NCBI GenBank assembly: GCA_009841255.1
Contig: VXMD01000015.1
Location: 25,652 to 89,651, forward strand
DNA length: 64,000 nt
DNA from: Candidatus Poribacteria bacterium
GTDB lineage: Bacteria > Poribacteria > WGA-4E > WGA-3G
Direction of reading: 5' to 3'
The notes beneath the pieces were generated by a model. That model had not been told where the DNA came from, made no database searches, and worked only from the letters and a program-made list of their open reading frames with translations. Below are positions 26,157 to 33,629 of this stretch, one piece after another (the stretch's first letter is position 1; every line of letters begins with the position of its first letter). The position numbers and the translations under genes were made by a program.

Positions 26157-26265
26157 GTAGTCCGTAATGAAATGGAGGGGTTTTTGCTTGGGTGTTTCTT
26201 CAGATATACGGAAAGGCACGGCAATGACTAAACCCGCCTTACCGAACCGCAAGGGAAACTTAAAA
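26157..26265 (+). repeat. full-length start-site element running into the FGE-like coding sequence
   Basis: From GTAGTCCGTAATGAAATGG through the GGGGTTTTTGCTTGGGTG block, TATACGGAAAGGCA, and the end ACCGAACCGCAAGG plus A/T tract, this copy parallels 54611-54722 almost throughout. Here the 3' end is not followed by ATG at 12 nt. The likely start (26224) lies within the element, so its last 42 nt are coding. Confidence 0.7.
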
Positions 26266-27291
26266 CTTATTCCACAGGGCGCGTTCATCATGGGCACCGA
26301 TATTGAAGCGTTCTACGGTACTGCCTTAGCCAATTCGGAGCATGCCAAACTTGATGAAGCCCCGATGCACGTCCGCTTTCTGGAGGCATACCTCATTGAA
26401 CAGTATCCTGTAACGAACGCCGAATACGCTGCCTTCGTCCAAGAGACGAATCATCCGCCACCCCCACATTGGAACAACGGCAACTTCGCGCCTGAAGCGG
26501 CGAACCTCCCCGTTGTCCACGTCAGTTGGCATGATAGTAACGCGTACGCACACTGGGCAGGCAAGCGGCTACCGACAGAAGCTGAATGGGAGAAAGCCTG
26601 CCGAGGTCCCGATGGACGGATTTATCCGTGGGGGAATGTCTTCGTTGCCGATGAAACTGAATCTACAGAAACCCCAACCGAGACTGTTCAGATTCTGACA
26701 GCACATCTCACACCTGTGGGCGTTCGTCCTGCCACAGTCAGCCCTTACGGTGTCGGCGACGCCGCAGGAAATGTCTGGGAATGGACTGCCGATTGGTATC
26801 AACCCTACTCTGATCCGAAACCGTCTAAACAGCAGATAGATGATAAACATAAAGCCTTGCGTGGCGGGTCATGGTTAGAAGTGCGTGATGGCACGGCAGA
26901 ACGTTATTTTCGGTGTGCCAATCGCTTGCATGCACCCCCAGACTATGCCGCTGGGAATATCGGTTTTCGGTGTGTGCAAGACGTGCTACCCGGACAAGCC
27001 GAGTCGGTGCATGTTCCAATAGAACCGCTTGTTGACTATGTAAAACAACGGAAACTCGCGAACCTGCATCTACTTCAAAAACGGACAGAGAAAAACAGCC
27101 TTAAAGATACACTCATTGCTGCCTTTCTCATCAGTGGAGCCGTCTACGGTATTGCAATGAAACCTGAATTGGTATTAGTCGGGATAACTGCTGGCATCAT
27201 CGGCGTCGGATTTCTTTTTAGTGCAGGCGTCAATTTCTGGCGGCGATGGCGCGCAGTCCAGCGCGCAAAGCAGGTGGAGTCCGATTTTTAA
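26224..27291 (+). CDS. FGE-sulfatase-domain membrane protein lacking the catalytic cysteines
   Basis: The start chosen is ATG 26224 (AAAGG 7 nt upstream); ATG 26167 is also in frame. The first 14 residues (MTKPALPNRKGNLK) are translated from a repeat element; recognisable domain sequence starts at LIPQGAFIMGTD. The FGE/SUMF1 fold is clear ('PVTNAEYAAFV', 'RLPTEAEWEKACRG', 'GNVWEWTADWY', 'LRGGSW', 'NIGFRCVQD'). The two active-site cysteines of true formylglycine-generating enzymes are absent from the region after GGSW. Two C-terminal transmembrane helices (about 296-343) follow. It is likely a substrate-binding or otherwise divergent member, 355 residues long. Confidence 0.75.
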   Translation: MTKPALPNRKGNLKLIPQGAFIMGTDIEAFYGTALANSEHAKLDEAPMHVRFLEAYLIEQYPVTNAEYAAFVQETNHPPPPHWNNGNFAPEAANLPVVHVSWHDSNAYAHWAGKRLPTEAEWEKACRGPDGRIYPWGNVFVADETESTETPTETVQILTAHLTPVGVRPATVSPYGVGDAAGNVWEWTADWYQPYSDPKPSKQQIDDKHKALRGGSWLEVRDGTAERYFRCANRLHAPPDYAAGNIGFRCVQDVLPGQAESVHVPIEPLVDYVKQRKLANLHLLQKRTEKNSLKDTLIAAFLISGAVYGIAMKPELVLVGITAGIIGVGFLFSAGVNFWRRWRAVQRAKQVESDF

Positions 27292-27397
27292 TTTTAACTT
27301 AAATTAAAAATTCGTGTTGACCAAAATTTAGATTCAGTGTAAACTTTTACAAACTCAAGCATCGCGACCGAAGGTCGCTTCTATAAGGGGAGAACCC

Positions 27398-28246
27398 ATG
27401 AACCCGCTATGTTTGGAACACTGTTTGACCGAAACAGAAAAACAGCAATTTGAAGACAACGGTTTCTTCGCGGTTGAGAATGCCATCCCGCAGGAAATGG
27501 TCGATAGGTTGGTCGCCGCTGTCGATCGAGTCGGGGCAGAGCATCTGGGCAAAGACGGACTGCCGCCCGATGCGAAATTCAACCTCCTCGATTTTGTCGG
27601 CAGAGATGATAGCTTCATCGAATTGCTTGACTGGCACACAACATTTCCGAAAGTCTGGGGAATTTTAGGGTGGAACATCAAACTCTACCATTCACATCTG
27701 ATTGTGCTACCGCCACTGCCGCCGGAAGAGCGCGATGAATCCAAACGCCTCGGGTGGCACCAAGATAGTGGAAGACTCAATTTTGAATTGGAGGGCGAGC
27801 CACGACCGCGCATATCGTTGAAGGTGGCATTCTTCCTCACCGATACATCCGTGCCGGGACGCGGTAACTTCTCCGTAGTCCCCGGTAGCCAAAAATCGAA
27901 TACATTGGAAATGCCCGATGATCCTACAGCCGATCCCGAAGGGGCGATCTCTGTATTTGCTAAACCAGGCACAGCCGTCTTTTTCGATCGTAGGCTCTGG
28001 CATGCCGCAGGGCGCAACAGCTCCGACACCGTCCGCAAGGTCCTCTTCTACGGCTACAGTTACCGCTGGTTGCAACCGCGCGACGACATGACCGTGGAAC
28101 ATTACATGGAAGGCTCCGACCCGATTCGTCAACAGATTTTGGGTAAAAGCACAGGTGGACACGGCTTCACATCCCCCAGTGAAAAGGACGTCCCACTTCG
28201 CGCCTGGATTCAGGAAAACCTCGGTTCTGACGCAGTCGCGCGCTAA
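27398..28246 (+). CDS. phytanoyl-CoA dioxygenase (PhyH) family protein
   Basis: This 282-residue Fe(II)/2-oxoglutarate-dependent oxygenase has the facial triad His121-x-Asp123 (GWHQDSG) and His202 (LWHAAGR), with Arg213 placed to bind 2-oxoglutarate. The family hydroxylates diverse small molecules, and the substrate cannot be told from the sequence. AAGGGGAG precedes ATG 27398 by 7 nt. It stands alone between the FGE-like gene and a long repeat-rich gap, with a terminator-like hairpin just after the stop. Confidence 0.9.
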   Translation: MNPLCLEHCLTETEKQQFEDNGFFAVENAIPQEMVDRLVAAVDRVGAEHLGKDGLPPDAKFNLLDFVGRDDSFIELLDWHTTFPKVWGILGWNIKLYHSHLIVLPPLPPEERDESKRLGWHQDSGRLNFELEGEPRPRISLKVAFFLTDTSVPGRGNFSVVPGSQKSNTLEMPDDPTADPEGAISVFAKPGTAVFFDRRLWHAAGRNSSDTVRKVLFYGYSYRWLQPRDDMTVEHYMEGSDPIRQQILGKSTGGHGFTSPSEKDVPLRAWIQENLGSDAVAR

Positions 28247-28260
28247 CATAAAGACACAAC

Positions 28261-28282
28261 GGGCGGGCAACGCTGCTCGCCC
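28261..28282 (+). terminator. hairpin after the PhyH gene
   Basis: GGGCGGGCA and TGCTCGCCC pair over 9 bp with one G-T wobble around ACGC, followed by TTCATTCT. It starts 15 nt after the stop codon. The T-run is weak, so termination may be partial. Confidence 0.5.
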
Positions 28283-28524
28283 TTCATTCTGCCTTAGATG
28301 CTCATCCCCTTAAAAAACTAAAATCCCACATTTTTTTGGCAATTCTAAAAAAGAAAATTGTATACTTTTATAATTCAAGTTGCTATCTAATACTAAAGTT
28401 TGGACGATTTGTGTCGGTTCGCCATTGCGTTTTTCAGTATCGTTCGTATTTTTCTACGAGTTTGGTGTTTCGCCGTAACGTGAAAAAAATCTATTTACGT
28501 TCGACTCGCGTTCGTATAAACATA

Positions 28525-28816
28525 GCACTCCGCTGGAGTGCGTTTCCCTCTGTATCCTTTTTCTATAGACATATCACCCCTACGGGGTGTGGCTTTCGAT
28601 ATTCAGTGGGTCTCGACAATACAGATGGTGCTTCTCTTTTTATCGTAAAGGTTCGGTCAATACTATCGCCTGCAGGTCTCGACAATACAGATGGTGCTTC
28701 TCTTTGCTCCAGCGGAGCAATATGTCTATAGCAACTTCGCACCCCGTAGGAGTGCTATTGCCTCGCAGTGAGAGTAGAAAACCGGACATTCAAGAAGCTG
28801 CACCCCGTAGGGGTGC
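28525..28816. repeat. cluster of small palindromes and a 31-bp direct repeat
   Basis: Within the 735-nt gene-free stretch 28247-28981 there are perfect hairpins at 28525-28541 (GCACTCC/GGAGTGC), 28575-28589 (CACCCC/GGGGTG), 28704-28720 (TTGCTCC/GGAGCAA) and 28800-28816 (GCACCCC/GGGGTGC). Each has a 3-nt loop. A 31-bp word starting GGTCTCGACAATACAGATGG occurs at 28609-28639 and 28675-28705. Short frames here are low-complexity by-products, not genes. The pattern resembles dispersed palindromic (REP/BIME-like) sequences. Confidence 0.7.
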
Positions 28817-28981
28817 TATGTAAATGAACGCGAGTTCCATATAAAAACCTCAAAGAATATCTAAGTACGTCGCAAGTCGTAGACGCTGTTCACATCCGCG
28901 CATGCAGTAAACTCTTAAAGCGGACGCACGTTGCATATATTGCATACAATTTTCTAATATGGATAGGAGTTGCCAGTTTTC

Positions 28982-31231
28982 ATGAAGCCGTTTTTTTGCC
29001 TACTAACAGTCCTTTGGATCCCCGCATTTGCCTTTTCCCAGACAGGCACAATTCAGGGCACTGTTTATAGCAACAGTACAAAAGAACCATTAGCAGAGGT
29101 AGAAGTTTTTATCGTTGAAATCGACACACGTCAGAAAACCGATGAAAATGGAAAGTTCGTTTTCAGTACGATTCCCCCAGGAACCTATACTTTAATTACC
29201 ACAGTGCCCGATACCGAGTTGTCGCAACGCACCTCCGTCGTTGTTACAGCAGAAGAGACACTAACACCTGAAATCTATGTCAAAACAACACAGTATCGTC
29301 TTGAAGAGGTCGAGGTAACCGGCGAAAGTGCCCCAAAGACTGTTAGTAAAAAAAGCCTCCAGTCACAGGAAATTACACGCCTCCCCGGAACAGCCGGTGA
29401 TGCCCTTCGCGCGCTTCCAGCGATCCCCGGCATCGGTGTCGCAAACGATTTTAGCGGTGCCCTCTATATCCGCGGCGGCTCCGATGAAGATAACCTCTAC
29501 TATTTCGACCGGGTGCCCGTCGGTTACCCCTACCACTTTGGTGGGCTCGTCTCCTCCTTGAGTTCCGAGATCATCGATCGGATTGATGTCTACGCCGGCG
29601 GCTACGGTGCCGAGTACGGGGTCGATTCCCAAGCCGTAATTGACATCTATTCGCAAGACAGCAGTCCCGCAGATTTACGTGGAAAATTTAATCTCAACCT
29701 CCTTTTTTCAGAGGGGTTGCTTCAAGGCAAGGTCGGCGAAAAAGGCTACTGGTATGCCGCCGGACGCAGGAGTTACATCGACCTTTTCATCGGATCCCTC
29801 TCATTTGAAACGGGTGCCATCACCGCTTTTCCGCGTTTTTGGGACTATCAACTAAAGGCAGGCTACGATTTCAACGAAAAGCATCAACTCTTCTTTAATC
29901 TCTTTGCTTCCGGGGATCGGTTCGCCCTGAAGTTGGATGGCGAAGATGTAGACACAGATTTTCAAGGAAACGTGAGTTTTGAAAGCGGTTTTGAGGGAGG
30001 CGGGCTCCATCTTCGCTCCTTCCTGACGGAACGGCTTACCTCCTATCTATCACTGACCCGTTCAAAATTCCTATTTGACGTCAATTTCGGTCCAACACTC
30101 TCACTTGAAATTGATGCACCAGACTATATTCTTCGCGAAGATATCATCTATGAGCTAAACCCGAAGCACCGACTCGAATCTGGGTTAATCCTCGGATTTG
30201 AACCCGGGCAGGTTACAGGAACCTTCGCTCGAATCCCTGATGAAGGTGAAGCCGACTATGACATCCGGATCGAGGAAAGAGTCGACCTTGACGAGTCGGT
30301 ACGTGGACAACGCCTTGAAGCCTATTTGCAAGACAGATACGCCCTACTACCGTTTTTATCCGTTGTGTTCGGACTACGGTTTGACTATTTCAACCGCATC
30401 GATCAACTGTCTGTCCAGCCGCGCGGCAGTGTACTCGTGGAACTCCCCAACAGTTCCCAACTCCAATTCGCTTACGGGGTTTACAATCAGACCCCGCTCC
30501 CCCCACAACTCTCGCCCAGTATTGGTAACCCCGCCTTGAAGTCGAGTCGAGCAAGTCATTACATCCTTGAACTTAAACGGCAACTCTCCCAAGATACAGA
30601 AATCAAAATGGCAGCCTATTACAAAAACCTTGCCGGCTTGGTGACCGTTGACGAAGAAGCGGCTTATCTCAACCAAGGGGTCGGTTATGCGCAAGGCACC
30701 GAGATTTTCCTGCGACACCGCCGTGGGGATCAATTTTTTGGGTGGATCTCTTACGCGTACGCCCTCTCAAAACGCCGCGACCGCCCTGGCGAACCCTATC
30801 GTCCCTATTCCTTTGATCAAACCCATGTCGCCACGCTCGCCGCGAGTTACAACCTGACCCCTACATGGGAGATTGGCGCGAAATGGCAATACCGCACCGG
30901 CAACCCCTATACGCCTGTTAAAGACGCTACGAAAGCACTCGACCCAAGAGGGAACGGACGCCCTATTTATATCCCTATCTATGCGGAAACCTACTCCGAC
31001 CGATTGCCGCCTTATCACAGGTTGGACCTGCGTGTCAGTAAAACCTTCCAGTTTACAGGATGGAAGTTAGGGGTCTTCTTGGAACTCCTAAATGCCTATA
31101 ACCGGGAGAATTTGCTTGATTACAGATACACATATACCGACGACTTTGAATCAGGAGGCGTTAACATCGAGCGGGAAGATGCGAACCAGTTGCCTATCCT
31201 TCCTTATCTGGGGATTACAGCGGAATTTTAA
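28982..31231 (+). CDS. TonB-dependent receptor with carboxypeptidase-regulatory-like N-domain
   Basis: ATG 28982 lies 12 nt after AGGAG; an in-frame TTG at 28970 abuts that site and is less likely. The 749-residue protein has a signal peptide ending near AFAFSQ, then a carboxypeptidase-regulatory domain ('GTIQGTVYSNSTKEPLAEVE'), and a plug domain ('LPGTAGDALRALPAIPGIG', 'GALYIRGGSDEDNLYYFD'). A 22-strand-type barrel ends in aromatic GITAEF. Such receptors import large ligands using TonB energy. It is the first of two tandem paralogues, with a tonB gene 5 kb downstream. Confidence 0.9.
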   Translation: MKPFFCLLTVLWIPAFAFSQTGTIQGTVYSNSTKEPLAEVEVFIVEIDTRQKTDENGKFVFSTIPPGTYTLITTVPDTELSQRTSVVVTAEETLTPEIYVKTTQYRLEEVEVTGESAPKTVSKKSLQSQEITRLPGTAGDALRALPAIPGIGVANDFSGALYIRGGSDEDNLYYFDRVPVGYPYHFGGLVSSLSSEIIDRIDVYAGGYGAEYGVDSQAVIDIYSQDSSPADLRGKFNLNLLFSEGLLQGKVGEKGYWYAAGRRSYIDLFIGSLSFETGAITAFPRFWDYQLKAGYDFNEKHQLFFNLFASGDRFALKLDGEDVDTDFQGNVSFESGFEGGGLHLRSFLTERLTSYLSLTRSKFLFDVNFGPTLSLEIDAPDYILREDIIYELNPKHRLESGLILGFEPGQVTGTFARIPDEGEADYDIRIEERVDLDESVRGQRLEAYLQDRYALLPFLSVVFGLRFDYFNRIDQLSVQPRGSVLVELPNSSQLQFAYGVYNQTPLPPQLSPSIGNPALKSSRASHYILELKRQLSQDTEIKMAAYYKNLAGLVTVDEEAAYLNQGVGYAQGTEIFLRHRRGDQFFGWISYAYALSKRRDRPGEPYRPYSFDQTHVATLAASYNLTPTWEIGAKWQYRTGNPYTPVKDATKALDPRGNGRPIYIPIYAETYSDRLPPYHRLDLRVSKTFQFTGWKLGVFLELLNAYNRENLLDYRYTYTDDFESGGVNIEREDANQLPILPYLGITAEF

Positions 31232-31256
31232 ACGTTTTTCCCGAGGAGACAAAAAC

Positions 31257-33470
31257 CTGAACCAAATATTAATCCTCCTTATTCTCATACTACCATTCAG
31301 TGCCTTCGGACAGACCGATGATGGTGATAGCAGTGAGTCAGATCCAACACAAGATACAGATTCGCGTCCCGCTGCTACGTTAGAGGCAATAATAGTCGAG
31401 GCAGAGCGATTCGAAAAAAGACCGCAACGGACATTGAGCGGAGACCAACTCAGACGCGCAACAGGCAGTGCCGGTGATGCGATTCGCGGGATAACCCGAC
31501 TTCCAAGCGTCGGGACGGTTAACGACTTTATGGGTGCCCTTTCCATAAGAGGGGGTGCACCAGCGGATAATCTGTTCTACTTCGATCGATTGCCGTTAGG
31601 ATACCCGTATCACCTCCTCGGAATTGTGTCAGTGGTGAGCTCCGAAGTCATTGGAAAGGTTGATGTGTATCCGGGTGGATTTGGTGCTGAGTTCGGTGCG
31701 GACTCACAGGCCGTTATTGACATACATTCCCGTCCACAAAAACTGGAGTCTTTAGGCTGGTTGGATGGAACCCTAAAGCCGAGTTTTATCTATTCCGAGG
31801 CTTTCCTGAGCGGCGCTTTTTCTTGGCAAGAGGAACCTGCGAACGACGGTCCAACAGACTCACCTGATAGCACAACTGGCGAAAAACCGGCGAGTACCGA
31901 CCAAGAATTCTTAGAAAATAGGGCGTTACCCGGGCAAGGCTATTGGTACGCTTTCGGCAGACGCAGCTATCTGGAGCCATTTTTCGAGTTGGCTTCAACA
32001 TTAGTAGACCTTGAGGATGTGGTCCGAAAAGTGCCACGTTTTTGGAGCTATCAACTAAAGGGCGTTTATAAGCTCAATGATGCCCATGGAATCGTGCTTA
32101 ACGCCGTCACGGCGTATGACGCATCCGATTTGCAATTGGGATCAGACGAAGTCCATGACAGTGATCTTCGCGGTCCTTTAAGTTCAGAAAACCCGTTTGA
32201 TGTCCAAGGGATTCACTTTTATTCCCGCTTATTGCCGCAATTCCGCTCTATTCTGTCATTCACCCGCTCGTTCACAGAAAAGGAACTCGCTTTCGGTGAA
32301 GGATACTACTACCGGACAGCCGCCTCCGTCTACGCACTCCGAAATGATTTCACCTATACCACATCCCCGGAGAACACGGATGACGCTGTAGAATTCGGCT
32401 ATCTACTTTCAAGTACCCCTTCAACAGTTATCAGTCATGGTGCCTATCGCCCTGAAGAGGGAGATCCTGATCGCGAATTCCGAATTTGGCACAAACTGAA
32501 AAGAGTCAACGCCACTGAGACCCGAAACCTTCATCGTTTAGACGGATATCTCCAAGCTCGTCAGAACCTGTTCACTCCTAAGGTTTCAGGCACTCTCGGA
32601 ATGCGAGCGAGTTACTTTAATCTCACGGACAATCTATCCCTTCAGCCGCGCGCACAACTCGGTTTTAGCCTTCCACGGGGCGCATTTCTATCCTTCAATT
32701 ATGGTCGTTATGTGCAGAATCCGAGATTAGATCAGTTTGTCTTGGGTGTCACACCAAACGCGTCTCTTGAACAGAGTTTCGCAACGCATTATGTGCTTGA
32801 GTTGAAACAGACGCTACCCTTGGGTGCGAAAGTGAATATCGCAGGCTATTACAAGACCCTCCGCGACCTCATTATCTATAATAAAGATGAGAAGCAATAT
32901 CAGAACGGCCAGGAAGGATTTGTCCGTGGATTTGAAGTTTCCTTAGGGCATGAAACCGAAACTTTTGAGGGGTGGGTGGCGTACGCTTACACCGTTTCCA
33001 AACGCCGCGATTTTCCTGAAAAATTCCATCGGTTTTATACCTACAACAGTCCGCATGTGCTAACGGTTGCGACGAGTTACAGTACCCCCCAAGAACTCCT
33101 CTTTTCTGTGCCACTTATCGACACACTTGATATAAGCGCAAAGTGGCAATACCAGAGCGGCATTCTTTATGCCTCTTTAGTCGGCCGTACGCCTTTTACA
33201 AACTTCCGCACGAAGGAAAAGAAGTGGCGACCCCTTCACGGAGAATGGAAGCGCACTCCACCGTATCATCGGTTAGACTTGAGTCTCCGCTTGCAACTGC
33301 TCGGTGATGTAGAGGATCAAGGGTGGGAATTAGGGTTGGCACTTGAGGTATGGAACGTTTACAATCGCAACAATATACTTGAAGTTCGCTACAGTCGGAA
33401 TTTTACAGAAGAGAAACCCGTTTCGCAATTGCCGATTATTCCATTTGTGGCACTAACTTTGGAATTCTGA
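31257..33470 (+). CDS. TonB-dependent receptor, probably started at CTG
   Basis: The second receptor (737 residues) parallels the first: plug motifs 'GSAGDAIRGITRLPSVG', 'GALSIRGG', 'NLFYFDRLPLGYPYH' and a terminal beta signal ALTLEF. It lacks the carboxypeptidase-regulatory domain. No ATG, GTG or TTG lies between the upstream stop and the signal peptide. CTG 31257 sits 8 nt after GAGGAG and gives a good signal peptide (LNQILILLILILPFSAFGQ), so CTG initiation is the best reading. In-frame ATGs upstream would lie inside the first receptor and destroy the signal peptide. Confidence 0.85.
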   Translation: MNQILILLILILPFSAFGQTDDGDSSESDPTQDTDSRPAATLEAIIVEAERFEKRPQRTLSGDQLRRATGSAGDAIRGITRLPSVGTVNDFMGALSIRGGAPADNLFYFDRLPLGYPYHLLGIVSVVSSEVIGKVDVYPGGFGAEFGADSQAVIDIHSRPQKLESLGWLDGTLKPSFIYSEAFLSGAFSWQEEPANDGPTDSPDSTTGEKPASTDQEFLENRALPGQGYWYAFGRRSYLEPFFELASTLVDLEDVVRKVPRFWSYQLKGVYKLNDAHGIVLNAVTAYDASDLQLGSDEVHDSDLRGPLSSENPFDVQGIHFYSRLLPQFRSILSFTRSFTEKELAFGEGYYYRTAASVYALRNDFTYTTSPENTDDAVEFGYLLSSTPSTVISHGAYRPEEGDPDREFRIWHKLKRVNATETRNLHRLDGYLQARQNLFTPKVSGTLGMRASYFNLTDNLSLQPRAQLGFSLPRGAFLSFNYGRYVQNPRLDQFVLGVTPNASLEQSFATHYVLELKQTLPLGAKVNIAGYYKTLRDLIIYNKDEKQYQNGQEGFVRGFEVSLGHETETFEGWVAYAYTVSKRRDFPEKFHRFYTYNSPHVLTVATSYSTPQELLFSVPLIDTLDISAKWQYQSGILYASLVGRTPFTNFRTKEKKWRPLHGEWKRTPPYHRLDLSLRLQLLGDVEDQGWELGLALEVWNVYNRNNILEVRYSRNFTEEKPVSQLPIIPFVALTLEF

Positions 33471-33629
33471 TAAACCCGCCATCCCGCTGGCCAGGTTTCC
33501 TCACCTCGCCAATTTGCTACCGTATCGGTAATTGTATATTTTACCACAATTGAAATTTATATAGTCCAATTTTCGCCCTTTCTCGTCTTTATAAAGTACA
33601 TCTCTTTCCTTAATAAGGAGGCGACTTTC

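Noticed and set aside
28609..28705. Possible minimal CRISPR (31-bp repeat, 35-bp spacer, repeat)
   Set aside because: There are only two repeats, no further units, no cas genes and the surrounding sequence is full of other small palindromes; a simple duplication explains it better.
28336..28731. 131-codon forward frame in the gap before the receptors
   Set aside because: It spans the palindrome cluster and the duplicated 31-bp word, lacks a ribosome site and gives low-complexity repeated peptides.
31092..31256. Upstream in-frame ATG for the second receptor
   Set aside because: It would overlap the first receptor and bury the signal peptide; the CTG with GAGGAG fits better.
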